From contig NC_134460.1 in NCBI RefSeq assembly GCF_047948215.1, forward strand, positions 128,696,324 to 128,760,323: DNA of 64,000 bases, given 5' to 3'. The notes beneath the pieces were generated by a model, which saw nothing but the letters and a program-made list of their open reading frames with translations, did no database searches and was not told the origin of the DNA. A program made the position numbers and the translations under genes. This stretch comes from Lycorma delicatula. Taxonomy: Eukaryota > Arthropoda > Insecta > Hemiptera > Fulgoridae. Shown piece by piece: positions 45,580 to 56,897 of this stretch. Within the stretch, counting starts at the first letter, position 1, and each line of letters begins with the position of its first letter.

Positions 45580-45944
45580 CTAAAATTAGACATTTGAGAG
45601 TTTAACGTATCATATAAATGATTCTATATTGGCACCTTTGGGCTCCTAACTTATAAAGTTTAAACGTTTGAATATTTGGATAGCTGTTAGTGGTTGTTAG
45701 TGACAGACCATCAATGCCACTTACCCGTTTTAGAAGATACTCCTAAAACATATGGGATTCCACAGACAATGCTTCCATTTATAGAAATTTTAAAGTTTTA
45801 TTATTTTCTTCAGAATATTCATGAAATTCCTTTCTTAATCACAATAAAATTGATTTATTTTATTGTTTTAATATCTATTATACATACAAAAATTGTAATT
45901 TAAATATAACAATATTTATTTTCGTTTTCCTTTAGTTATACTAT

Positions 45945-46006
<62 letters not shown>

Positions 46007-46400
46007 GCTGCCATATAATTTCTGAAAATAAATGAAACGATTATGAAAGGAGAAAGAAAAACTTAATAAAAGAATGGACTTAATAAAAAAATAAAAATAT
46101 AACATACCAAAGGCTAAAACATTATACATCAACATAATTAAAAATTCTAAAAAATATTAACGAAACATCGACACTAAAAAAAAATGTCAAATGCCTCTTG
46201 AATTTGTTAAAAGGACTTGTAGGAAAACGATGGAAAGTAGTGAAAGTTAAATAAAAAAATTTTGCATAATAATTTTTGGGTAGTTTAGAGGAAAATAAAA
46301 CTGCTACAGGTCTTTTTTATTTTTTTTTTTCGGGCTTATGAGCATTGATTGTCATTGTCATTAACTCTTTTTTCCAAACAAAATAGAAAAGATGAAAAAT
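45580..46400. other. AT-rich spacer, no gene seen
   Basis: Featureless except for the TA tract at 45952-46002. Confidence 0.5.
45952..46002. repeat. (AT)n microsatellite, about 25 units
   Basis: The longest pure TA tract in the window, 51 bp uninterrupted. Confidence 0.95.
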
Positions 46401-46414
46401 TAAGGGCCCAGTCA

Positions 46415-47530
46415 GAACATTGGTCTACTCCATCTTCCTAACGATCTCCACCTCAAATTCCAAGGTATCTGAGGTCTCCAGATGGTATCTTCCGATCCTC
46501 CGAAGTAAATTACGGATGATATTTTGCTGCCTGCATATCGAGCCAGGTGGTGCGGTGAGCAATGCATCAGTATCGAGACTTAATACACCCTCCCCTAAAG
46601 TGTGTGAGGGCGGCTGAAATGATTGCCCTCTCATATAAAAGCCTCCTGACTTTCGGGGGCACCACTGTTGCTTGTCCAACAGTCTCTTTTTCAATTATAA
46701 TAACATTGTCTTCTTTCCTGATTCCTTGAATGGGCATTTTCTCTATTTGAATTTTAGCAAACATTACTTTAGTTCAGGCTTCTTCTGAGTTTTAACCTAA
46801 TTTTCGATGGTTGAAGGCTCATTACTAGATTGTACAGAACTATTTTCTTTGGAAGCATCTGTTTTCATCTGATTTTTGGCTAACTTCTCAGGATGGTTGA
46901 CTGTTTAATTTTTTGTTGATTGTAGATTTGACCATACTAGCTAGGACTGGCACCAGTTCAGAGACCACGTTTACTTGTTTAAAGGAAGCTGTAGGAGTTG
47001 TAGCAACCTGTGAAAAAGACGCACTATTTGGTTTTTACAAGCAGAAATTATCTAGCTTCAAAGTAGCTGACTCTCTGTATAGTCTTAATCTCTTAAATAG
47101 CTACTTCTTGCTATAAATTTCGCAGAGTGGTGCTAATGACAACTTACAAATACAAATGGGTCTCTGCACGGGTCATCGGGACAATGGCTCACCAAAAACA
47201 CAGATTTGTTTCCTAGTACCACGTGCCGCTCTGTGTCCGAATCTCCGACATCCAAATTAGTCGGAATAATAATGAGTCGGACATCCAATCTTTGGAATCT
47301 ATCGTGTATTTTCTCTCGACACTTCGGCTTATTGAAAGTCAAGACATGCGACGCAAAGAGTAGAACTTCTCCGTTGCCTCGTGTGTTTAATCAACGACAT
47401 GCAAAAACTCCTTGTTCATGAAGTCCTCTACAATTTCCTCTTCTATACAGTTCAACAAATCCCCTGCACATGACTACAAGCTTTGAGGTATTCAGCCTAT
47501 TACTAAGTGCAACCTTTACGGCCAAGACTT
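46415..47530 (-). pseudogene. Probable decayed coding region of an unknown repeat
   Basis: Over 1 kb of higher GC than its flanks. Minus-strand pieces look protein-like: ECREKIHDRF-type sequence KCREKIHDRFQRLDVRLIII and NLDVGDSDTERHVVLGNKSV (47342-47160), EEIVEDFMNKEF (about 47430), KMPIQGIRKEDNVIIIEKET (about 46735) and SRYLDT / TAPPGSICRQQNIIRNLLRR (46590-46500). They sit in changing frames with stops between them, as in a dead transposon gene. I do not recognise the family: no RT motif, DDE motif or zinc knuckle is visible. The last piece could be part of a LINE ORF1, but that is a guess. Confidence 0.4.
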
Positions 47531-48370
47531 TGATCTTGACTTAAAATAGCCGTGACGATTAGTAGTCATTAGTAGTAGTAGACGATTAGTAGCCATGCAC
47601 AACCGGCTTACGCGTGCCAACCGCTCACTTGTCATATATTTGGTAGGCGCACCCAGTCAACTACTAAAAATATATATTACATCCATAAACTAAAATTTAT
47701 TTCGTCTATACAGTAATTCGCTGCCACACTTAAGTCGCTAAATGCCAGTATCTGTCCACCATATTAAAGAGCTTGGAACCTTAATTGGCTGGTGGCTAGC
47801 CATATTTATCTCTAGGTTAGCTTTCCACAGCAGTGCGGTAGGAGTCTTTTCCCATATGTAAACCACTGATGTCGGTTGAACAAAGCAACCGCATCAAGGA
47901 ACTTCCACACGGTCCGACAATGCGAATTTTTATTACACCGTTTTATCACAGTCAATTTTTATGAAAAGAATTCATTAAATTTGTTTTAAAATGTAATGCT
48001 TTTTAAAAATCTTTACAATTTTGCATTAAATAAATCTTTGTTTGATGTTGTGATAAAATAATATACGGTTGATAAATATGTCATATAAAGTGTTATTTTA
48101 TTAAATTATTATAATTTTTTTAAAATTTTTTACTGATTTTATACTTTTTATGGAGTGAATCTGTAGAAGTTAATTTATACAAGTGAACTATTTTCTTATG
48201 TATTTATATACAGTCTTATATTAATATTGTATTTGAATTATTGTCTTATGTACGTTTTATCGAGGGACTTCATTGGAAACCCCTCATAAAGTACTTATTG
48301 TAATTTTATTTACTTGTGGTTCCTTCTTGGAACCGACTGTAAATAAACAAATTTTTATAAAAAAAAAAAT
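47531..48370 (+). mobile_element. Candidate retroposon 3' end with poly-A signal
   Basis: The first 400 bp are GC-richer (for example CAGTGCGGTAGGAGTC at about 47832). The segment ends with the hairpin GGTTCCTTCTTGGAACC (48317-48333), AATAAA at 48341-48346 and a run of 12 A at 48358-48369. That order of hairpin, polyadenylation signal and A tail suggests a reverse-transcribed RNA end on the plus strand. No coding motif is left, and no target-site duplication was found. Confidence 0.4.
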
Positions 48371-48445
48371 TCCATTTACTGATTTATTTTCATAATCTCC
48401 ATTGAATACTTTCTCGACATCACTTTATTATAGGTACTTATAGGT

Positions 48446-48480
48446 AATATTATAGGTACTTATTCAGTACCTATAATATT
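48446..48480. repeat. 15-bp inverted repeat in a small tandem duplication
   Basis: Arms 48446-48460 and 48466-48480 with a 5-nt loop. The phrase TATTATAGGTACTTA is also present in direct orientation just upstream (about 48427-48440). Confidence 0.9.
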
Positions 48481-50550
48481 TTTAATGATAAACAAATAAA
48501 AAATATAAAATTATATAATTTTTTATCCTGTTGAACTATTTATTAAAACCAGTATTACTGGGAATACTACTAGTAGAAAAGCCTGTTCTTAAATACCTCA
48601 AAATATATGAAAAGCTGATGAGGAAGTTCTTTTTGATAAACTTTTTGAATTTGATTCCCATGAATATTACACGCAGTAAAGAATATACAGAAACGAAAAA
48701 ATAAGAAATTAAAATCGCAATATATGAAAAAAATATCGATCAAAATACTATCGTATAAATGCGTTAAATAGAAATTTAAGAACCAAAGAAGAAACGAAAT
48801 ATACCCTATTTAGTGGAGATACTATTAATCAATAAACATAAGATGGACTGTTTTCCAAAATAAGAATAGATTAATTTGTTGTTGCTTTACTCTATAAATC
48901 TCAGTTTTTTTTTCAGCTGCAACGCATCTAAAGCACGTGAGATGTAAGCAATTGTAATCAGTTTCTTTTTGCCAATGTAAAATATTATTATCAATCGGTA
49001 AGTTTGGAATGATGATATGCATTATACAAATACCAGTGAAGAAAACAGAAAACCTTTTCACTCTTTACTTCTTAAAAAAAATAAATCTAGGTTATGAATC
49101 TGGGCTATGAACACATAAGAGGGAAACTGTACCCCATTTTCCTGCCATAATTTTGATCCAAATTATAGTTCGGCAACTATAATTTAGGACAAAATGGGGT
49201 TTTTGAAAAGTTGGGCAAGCCGAATACGGTCCCTTCAACTAGATAGTAAATAAATAAACGAACAAAAAACGGAATTCCAAAATTAAAAAATTAAAAGCTG
49301 ATATAGAACGCGTGATGTTCTATCTTGCTTTGAATGCTTTGAATAGCTAAACCACTTTTTGAAAATGATCTGTGTTTCATATCACGTCACCAACACAACC
49401 TATCATTAGAGTAACTTAGAAAAAAAAAACACAAAAATATATGTATCAGAAGAATTTATTTTCCTTTGAAACATATTTTGTGAAATAGAAATAAATAATT
49501 ATTTATTTTTAACTAGTTAATCCTGAAGCAGTAATATATTAATGAATACACTCCTAAAACACCATGCATTTAACTGTCTTTAACGAAAGTGGTCATGAAT
49601 TACCTTATTGTCTAACTTTATTGTCAAAAAATATAAGTAATCAGTGGGTTACGGTAACAAAATTATTCATCCATAATAATAAACAAACTTTAAAAAAGAT
49701 ATATCTTCATATATCAATTACTAGATTAATAAAAATATATACGTGTTTTTTTAAAATAAACTTCTTTTCACAATTAAAATAAAAATTTACTGCTGTTTGT
49801 GATTCTACCTATCTATAGTCGATACATATTTTTTAATTTTAGCATCATATCTGTTTTTTAATAAAATTAAATTTTTGATTATATTTCACAATTGTTACTT
49901 TGTAGCTAATACTATTTAGTTATTTGCTTTAAGCTTAAACATGAGTTGATTCAGGTTAAAGAAGAGACGGAGAAGGAGAGGAGTAAAAAAGAAGAAGAGA
50001 GACCTATATAGATAGAAAGAGAAAGATAGATTAATAGAAGCGGAAAGAGCTGTTCAAAGTGGATATCAGAGAGCTCCTAGAAAAACGCTGGTCGATGTTC
50101 TCTTTTGTCCGTATGGTATTATGGAGTGTGCTTTGTTATCAGATCTCAAGGAGTTCTTTGTTTAATTAGTCGCCACCTCTCTGTTCTCTAACTCCTTCCT
50201 ATACCAGCAGCCCAAACCCTTATACGACCCAAACGAATAAATACCCATCCACCCTTATCCTTCAACTCGACCGACGATCTTTTACGTCATCATCACCATC
50301 ATACAGAACAGTGTATGATGGATTAATATACCTAGTAAATAAATTAAATGGTTGACTAAAACAACTAAGTAAAGTGTTTTTTATTATTTTTTTTTTTAAA
50401 AGAATTTACTTAAAGTTTATCTTAAATGTAGGTTTATACGAGTATTATTTTATATATTTTTTAAAAATACCTGATTATTATGTTAGTAATTAGGTATTAA
50501 AATTAAAATAAGAATTTATTGCACGAACAATTTATTGCATTCCTTTTTTC
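48481..50550. other. AT-rich spacer with a mixed-composition patch
   Basis: No gene recognised. 49960-50040 is purine-rich on the plus strand, followed by a C-richer stretch to 50340 that ends ACGTCATCATCACCATCATA; it has no open frame of note. It could be regulatory DNA. Confidence 0.4.
49131..49200. repeat. 70-bp two-level hairpin
   Basis: Outer arms ACCCCATTTT (49131-49140) and AAAATGGGGT (49191-49200), inner arms AAATTATAGTT (49160-49170) and AACTATAATTT (49175-49185), loop CGGC. The outer gaps are asymmetric (19 and 5 nt). Confidence 0.9.
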
Positions 50551-50720
50551 CTGTTTAACTTCCGGGAATTACCATCAGGTATTACTTCAGAGGATGAATG
50601 AAGATGATGCGTACGAGTGTAAGTGTAAGTGTAGTCTTGTACAGTCCCAGGTCGACCATTTCTGAGATGTGTGGTTAATTGAAACCCAACCAGCAAAGAA
50701 CACCGGTATCAATTTATCGC
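50551..50720 (-). repeat. tRNA-derived SINE, family A, 3' part reversed
   Basis: Minus-strand family A sequence from the GTGTTCTTTGCTGG / GGTTTCAATTAACCACA body (about 50705-50665) to the tail CATCCTCTGAAGTAATACC (about 50598-50580). The tRNA-like head is missing. Tail subtype 1. Confidence 0.8.
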
Positions 50721-51844
50721 ATTAATAAACAATAAGTTTACTTTATCCGGCATAAGAAAATTCACCTATCTTTTTATCTTATTTTTAAAAATTAAATAGT
50801 ACAGCAAATGATATTTCCAAATAATTTACCAATTTGAAGTACGAAACAGAATATCAACAAAATTTCGAAATTGATATTTAAACGATTTTAGGTATGAAGT
50901 ACGAAGATCTTTGAAGAATAAAACTTTCCTGGAGAGAGATTAATATTAATCAAGTTAAATAATAGCACATAAAGCATGTGTAAAGAATTAGGGCATTCAT
51001 TATAAGACAATCCTGAACGATAAACCTATATATTGAAATTTTATATTGCAATAGTTGTTGGGATCAAAAGGAAAAACAAAGAATCGTAAATATTGTCGTT
51101 TAATAATTATATAATTTGTAAAATAAGACTAATATGGGAGAAAAAAAGTGGAGGTAAAAGAAAAAGGGAAGAAAAACGTGAATAAAATGATAAAGTAACA
51201 GAAGATAGACAAATAGCAGTAAAAAAAGAGAGGGTAGAGAAGAGGAGAATAAAAAACAAGAAGCAGGTGACAAAAGAAAAAGAACAAAAAAGAAGAAAAA
51301 GGTGGTGAAGAAGGAGATAGAAATTACGTGAAAGAAGGAAAAATTACACTCAAGCTACTCTTTGTAAAGAAAGTACATTTATTTTAAACCTTACCGTTTG
51401 TGAAAATATATACCATACTGAATATTAAGTATGGACCAATCGGAATAGAAAATAATTTATAGTTTATCGTATAGTATATTCTGAAAATTTTTGGGTCTTC
51501 GTTGAGTAAATTTTGCCTCTTTCATATTGATGAAATTTTATTTTTAAAAATGGATAATTCTTGATTGACATATTTTAAATTTTAGGTCTTCATATAAAAT
51601 TTCTGGGACCATATAAAAACATATTTACATGGTCTCTAAAATGTTTTCTTATTTTTACTATGGGATAGATTTTGGAAGTTTACTTCTTCCATACGTTCAA
51701 GAAACATGATCAGCTTGAAAAGTTAAGTAAATTTTTAAAATGAGCATTTGCAATTTTTCTTAATTTTTTTTTAATATATTTCTTTAACAATAATAAAAAT
51801 AATGAATTATTATGAAAAAAAAAATTGTTATCCTTATAAAATTA
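50721..51844. other. AT-rich spacer with polypurine tract
   Basis: 51118-51350 is almost entirely A and G on the plus strand (about 230 bp with few pyrimidines). Nothing else recognisable. Confidence 0.55.
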
Positions 51845-52395
51845 ATTGCTTTTATTAGGATTTGAATACTAGATCATGTATACAAGTGTTCTTTGGTAGC
51901 TGGGTTTCAATCAATCACACGTCTCAGGAATGGTCAGCTTTTTTTTTTTTCTTTTTTTTTTTCCACTCTACTCCCCTGGGCCGGTCCGACTGGTTGATAT
52001 TGCGCCACCCAGGGGAGTGTCTGGTAAACTCTAACGAGCCTCTCCGCCTACCGGCTGAACATCCGGCATGGCAGGTCGGCTCGCCGGTGTCAGCTCTTTT
52101 GAGTGATTTTCTGTTTACCCATTTGGAAACCACGACATACCTCAAATAGCCGTAACGTGGCACCGGGTCTTTTCTTACTCTTCTTCTTCATCGGAACCTA
52201 TCTAAACCCTTGGAGTTCTCAGTGGATCATTGAGAACGACACACCTCAGCGTGCCGTCTCTCATCACTGAGGCTGTCCACCCTACCCTATTCTACACTAG
52301 GAAGGAATGGTATTCTATTCTTCTACTAAGGAATGGCCAGCCTGACTCTGTTAAAGATACATGATTATCGGTACATTCAACAGATATTGATGAAT
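51845..52395 (+). repeat. tRNA-derived SINE, family A, split by a LINE 3' end
   Basis: Starts within the body at TTGCTTTTATTAGGATTTGA (no head), reaches CACACGTCTCAGGAATGGTC, is interrupted at 51938, and resumes at 52329 with AGGAATGGCCAGCCTGACTC and a tail containing ATCGGTACATTCAAC, close to tail subtype 2 (compare 63.78 kb). Confidence 0.8.
51939..52328 (-). mobile_element. LINE 3' end, nested in the SINE
   Basis: A 390-bp insert flanked by AGGAATGGTCAGC (51926-51938) and AGGAATGGCCAGC (52329-52341), a 13-bp target-site duplication with one difference. On the minus strand it ends in an A tail (T and C/T runs at 51939-51962). The last 80 bp before the tail align with the LINE end at 19.5 kb: GAGGCTCGTTAGAG, GACACTCCCCTGGG, GGACCGGCCCAGGGGAGTAG. 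No RT motif remains. Confidence 0.82.
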
Positions 52396-55285
52396 TGCTT
52401 ATGACTTGAATTGATGTGACTATGAAAAAAAAAAATTAAAAATTTGTCATTTGATAAAATGATATTTCATCTGATATTTGATTTGATTTTCAACTAATTA
52501 ATCAGAAATAAACAGTAAATGTTACGGTAAGGAGAATTAACATTAAAAAAACATACGATATTCTAAAAATAAGAAAATGAAAAAAATTTTATTTTTGATT
52601 TTCATAAGATTTTAATAACGACTACTGTTTCTAACACAGTATCTTCTTCGATGTTAAGCATGCAATACATTTTTGATAATGGTTTTTCATCTAGTAAAGA
52701 CATCATCCCTTTTTATTGTTATTTTATACACATATTAATGACAGATTAAGTAATACGATTGCGCTTAAAAGATGTTATAAGAAAAAGAAAGCCCAGCTAA
52801 TAGATTAAATACCGCAGCTGAAAGTCAGCTATTTATACAAACATCAGCTATTAAAGAGAGTCTCCTGACTGTCCGATAGAAAATGCTGCCACTCCTAAGA
52901 ACCCAATTGGGAAATGCTTGCCCTGCTTGATGGCCAACATAAGATACAGATAAATCTAAGATAAAAGCTGACGTTTCTTCTATCTTTTTAAAGGTGAAGG
53001 AATAAGGATATAATTTTCGGGAAACATAGGGAAAAATTAACCCAAATAGTTTCCATCATATATTATGTTAGATTAGTTATCAGTTGATTAAAACTGTGTA
53101 TATTTGTGTTTTTGCGTATTATGGAGTCTGTTTTACGACTAGAATATTGAAGAAACAATAAAGGAATTTATAGAAAAAGTTATAAAGCGGTTCGTAGTAA
53201 AAAAATAAAATAAACAATTTACTAAAGTAACATATATCTTTTTGTTGAAACTTTGTTGTATCTTTTAGTTGAAACTGAAATTAATAAAATTATTGAATTT
53301 TATGGTGTTACTGATAACACAAAATCAGTTCAAAAGAACACAAAGTGAAAGAAAAAATTCTCATGAAGAAGATGAGTACACATCAAGTTACGACAATCAA
53401 AATTTTATTATAAAATTTAGGTAGTAAAGTTAAAAATTATGAATAAGCTAGAATATCAAAAACTGCAGAAAAAATAAGACAAGAATTTCATCGAAGTATG
53501 AGATTTAAATATTTTAAAATATTTACAAAAAATATTTCTTTGCAGTATACATATCACATGCGATATTTGGAAATTAAAAAATCATTACAGATTGCAGAAA
53601 GGTAGAAAAGTACGTACAAAATTTATTGACGAGGAAAAGAACTACTGCATTTTTAAAAAAAAAATTAAAAACAACGAATAAAATTAGTAGTAAAAGTTTT
53701 ATTAGAACTTAATTTTTTTTACTGATCTATTAAATATTTTCCAAATTTTAGCAAAATAGCTTCAAAGTTATAATATATGTTCATATAATACTTACGTTCT
53801 ATACTCTTTATATGCGTATATATAAATACGTGTGTTTGTATTAGTAGAGTGTATTTTTCTCTTAGAATAAAAGTTGGCTGTAAGGGAAATATAAAAAAGA
53901 AAAAAAATAGAAGAAGCTATTCTTTATAACGATGACGAGTGAATAAAAAATGTGTGTTTTTCTATGAGAAGGGAATGTGTCATAATAACGGTAAGGGTGA
54001 TAAACGTTTTGGCTAAGAGAGAGAAAAAGCATGAAGTGTGTGTGTTTGTGTGTGTTTGTATGCGGTTAAGAGAGAATGGAAAGAAAAAGAAAGTGTGAGT
54101 GAGATAGAGCAAGGTCAATATCCATTACTCGGGCACATAAAACCAGACTTTATCGCCATCTTGGATTGGTTAGAAAAAGGGGACGGCGGGGGGTTGTACT
54201 TGAAAACCCCCGACACTTCTTTTGTTTAACTCCGTGCTGAGTCCACGTTTCCAACCCCTATCGATAACGAACAGGGACTGAAATGTTCTTGATAAATGCA
54301 TGCCTTATACACTTCAATCTGAATTATACATGCTAATAGTATGTTTCTTTTCTTTATAATAAATTTTCATCTTTATTTAGTCTTTCTTATTTTTTGATCT
54401 TTTAAAAAATTGAAAAATCTAAAACTAAATTAAATATAAATAGTTCCTTACTACGAAAACTAGATTTTTTTTACAACTTGCATGTTTTAATGAAGAAAAT
54501 ATTTATTTAAACTTTTTCATCCTGCTCGGAACAGGCAACATGCCAAATTGCAATTAAGCGGTTTGCACTATCCATTCTTGTATTATAGGTAAAGCAGTCT
54601 TGGAACAAAGCCATTAATTAATCCATAACTGTCAAAGTACTCCTGGATATTCAATTCCTGAACCACAATCCCGCAATATCACAGTACAAACATTATATTA
54701 TTATACCCTTATCAACTGATAAGTTATTATTATATTACCAATAATATAATAATAACAAGTTATCTATCCAACTTTTTTGAATTATAATTTATCCTAATAA
54801 AAATTTATTCAAAATTTTCATGAATTTGTTATGAAGACACCAACAAAAAGTTATAAATCCCAAGACTCCAAAAAGAAAAAAAATGAAAGGTATTTCAAAC
54901 CAGCATTTCGAATAGCACGTACAATAAAATTATTAGATCATTAACTACAAGAATTTCTATAAATAAACTTATTGCGGAATTTTTTTTGTTGATATCTTTG
55001 TAATTAAATTAAATTTCATCCATTTTGATGGTAATATATACTATGATGGACATCAACAAATAAAAATGTTGTAATTTGTTGGTGACGTTGTTCTTTTGGT
55101 GAAAAACAAAAATGAGAAAGTCTGAGTAGGATGAATTTATTGTTATAAAATAAAAAAATTGGTTTAAAAATAAAGTAAAACAAAAGTAATAAATTGATAG
55201 AAAGGAGGATGTTAAACGGTGAATAAATCAGAATTTGTGAAATTTTATTATTATTTTTAGATTTGGAAAATAAAAATCAGAGTAC
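52396..55285. other. AT-rich spacer, no gene seen
   Basis: No coding signature. A TG-rich impure microsatellite lies at 54038-54062. A frame at 54038-54229 is open but composed of repeat-derived sequence, and 54160-54260 is slightly GC-richer without recognisable content. Confidence 0.5.
54723..54756. repeat. 15-bp inverted repeat, AT-only stem
   Basis: Arms 54723-54737 and 54742-54756 with loop CCAA. Confidence 0.9.
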
Positions 55286-55289
55286 GGCA

Positions 55290-55615
55290 AACAGGAGGAG
55301 CTTTCATACAGAAAAGAAATCTGTTAGTATGAAATGTAGACAGAAGTATTAAAAATACATTTGAAAAAATATTATTGTGGACTGCAATGATTTACTATAT
55401 CGAGATATGAACATCAGGAAAAATAGGAAGGAAATGAATATTAGTCTTTGAAATTCCTATTCCTAAGACTGGAGGGTGTTGAAACTAAGAAGATTGACAA
55501 AATAAGAAGTGAAAATGTCTTAAGATGAATAGGAGAAGATAAAAATTCATGGAAAATTTTGTAAAATACCAACCTTGACTGACCGTATATTAAGAAACAA
55601 TAATTTAATTAATTT
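55290..55615 (+). pseudogene. LINE reverse transcriptase C-terminal remnant
   Basis: On the plus strand, RSIKNTFEKILLWTAMIYY and, further on, EDKIRSENVLR and IGEDKNSWKIL follow the order of a common LINE C-terminal region (K-x-F-V-x-x-x-x-W-S-x-x-L-Y-G ... K-V-x-N-E-E-V-L-x-x-I-G-E-D). Stops interrupt it at several positions. It may belong to the same group as LINE X (20.9-23.5 kb), but that cannot be shown here. Confidence 0.5.
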
Positions 55616-55962
55616 GTTAATCGAGAGATGTTCATTAAAGAAACGTACAGTATATACATTCGTACTATTATTATGTCATAAACATATTTTATTATGTTAT
55701 AAGCACTATCATCACTGGGTTTTATAACTTGTCTAATCTAATGACCACATGTGTCAAGCACATTCAGTTCGCACGCGATGTTTTATCAAACAAAAAATAA
55801 ACACTGACAGATAAGCAAAAGAATGAAAACAGCGTTAAACGGTAATATCGTTAAAACAGTAAAAATAAGCTTAACACAATAGTAACAAAAATAATTTAAA
55901 AAATATTTAAAAAAATAGTACTGCGAAAAAAACATGAAAATAGAGTACCTTCAACGACCATT

Positions 55963-55977
55963 AATATAGTCCAGTTC
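55963..55977. repeat. SINE target-site duplication, left copy
   Basis: AATATAGTCCAGTTC, identical to 56254-56268. Confidence 0.92.
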
Positions 55978-56253
55978 GTCTAGTGGTGAACGCGTCTTCC
56001 CAAATCAGCTGATTTGGAAGTCGAGAGTTCCAGCGTTCAAGTCATAGTAAAGCCAGTTATTTTTATACGGATTTGAATACTAGATCGTGGATACCGGTGT
56101 TCTTTGGTGGTTGGGTTTCAATTAACCACACATCTCAGGAATGGTCGAACTGAGAATGTACAAGACTACACTTCATTTACACTCATACATATCATCCTCT
56201 GAAGTATTATCTAAACGGTAGTTACCGGAGGCTAAACAGGAAAAGAAAGAAAG
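55978..56253 (+). mobile_element. tRNA-derived SINE, family A, best-preserved copy
   Basis: A 276-bp SINE between perfect 15-bp target-site duplications. Head GTCTAGTGGTGAACGCG (A box), AATCAGCTGATTTGGAAGTC, weak B box GCGTTCAAGTCAT (about 56033), body GATCGTGGATACCGGTGTTC, GGTTGGGTTTCAATTAACCA, CACATCTCAGGAATGGTCGA, GTACAAGACTACACTTCATT, and tail CATCCTCTGAAGTATTATCT, AACGGTAGTTACCGGAGGCT with an A/G-rich end. Transcription would be by RNA polymerase III from the head; mobility would need LINE proteins. The perfect duplication suggests a fairly recent insertion. Confidence 0.93.
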
Positions 56254-56268
56254 AATATAGTCCAGTTC
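56254..56268. repeat. SINE target-site duplication, right copy
   Basis: AATATAGTCCAGTTC, identical to 55963-55977; it reads as Jockey C-terminal codons on the minus strand. Confidence 0.92.
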
Positions 56269-56897
56269 ATGACTCCTTTTCAATCGTCTAATGTCATCAC
56301 CCTTTTCTAGCAAGTTCATAAAAAAGTAAGAAGATTTACACGTTTATTTGGCCTAACCATGTATTTAGAATTGAAATAGTCAATCTCATCACCAAAATAC
56401 GGGATCCCCAGGTATTCACGTATTTCAGAATTTCTGACGAATTAAGGCGATTGGGTCACTTTCCTCATTATTTTTCTGTGACCTTTGGATCACTTTAATG
56501 TTGCTGTCACTAACTGTTCCTCAGATCTGAATCCCATACGTCCATATCAGTTTCAAGAAGCTCTTTTGAGCTTCTTCTTTTGAGAGACTACTGAGAACAT
56601 CTACCCAATATAGGCTTTAATTTGTGATCAATCTGTTTCTTCTTCTCCAGTACATGACTTCACGTTATAAGTCGATCTAGGTATCTAACACAAATTGTGT
56701 GAAGAATTTCAACGTTATCCAAGTAGATAGGAAGACGGTCTCCTCTTCTAGTTGTAAAGGAAACGTGGGTAGAATTTGCCGGATGTATTTCAAATATTTA
56801 TTTCAATTTGCATTAAAACAAATATTATAGAAAAGTTTTTTTTTAATATTTCTATTTATAATTTCATCAACAATTAAAGTCATTAGCGACTTATCAG

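Larger units (their letters stand above)
55940..56790 (-). pseudogene. Jockey-clade LINE RT C-terminus, interrupted by a SINE
   Basis: Minus strand from about 56780: STHVSFTTRRGDRLPIYLDN, VRYLD, KKKQIDHKLKPILG, then KSFLKLIWTYGIQI with a stop in place of W, GTVSDSNIKVIQRSQ, REYLGIPYFGDEI and NLLEKGDDIRRLKRSHELDY. These are successive blocks of the Jockey ORF2 thumb and C-terminal region, and they resemble the relic at 372-790 (LKPILTYGNQL, NLLDNS, RRLKWLH), although the two copies differ. Several stops and frame changes make it dead. The last codons are duplicated on either side of a SINE (55978-56253), which shows the SINE landed in this copy. Confidence 0.85.

Noticed and set aside
49564..49782. 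72-codon plus-strand frame
   Set aside because: No domain, AT-driven composition and no supporting context.
51862..52163. Frames spanning the SINE/LINE junction on both strands
   Set aside because: They cross a transposon insertion boundary and read through the T/A tail, so they cannot be genes.
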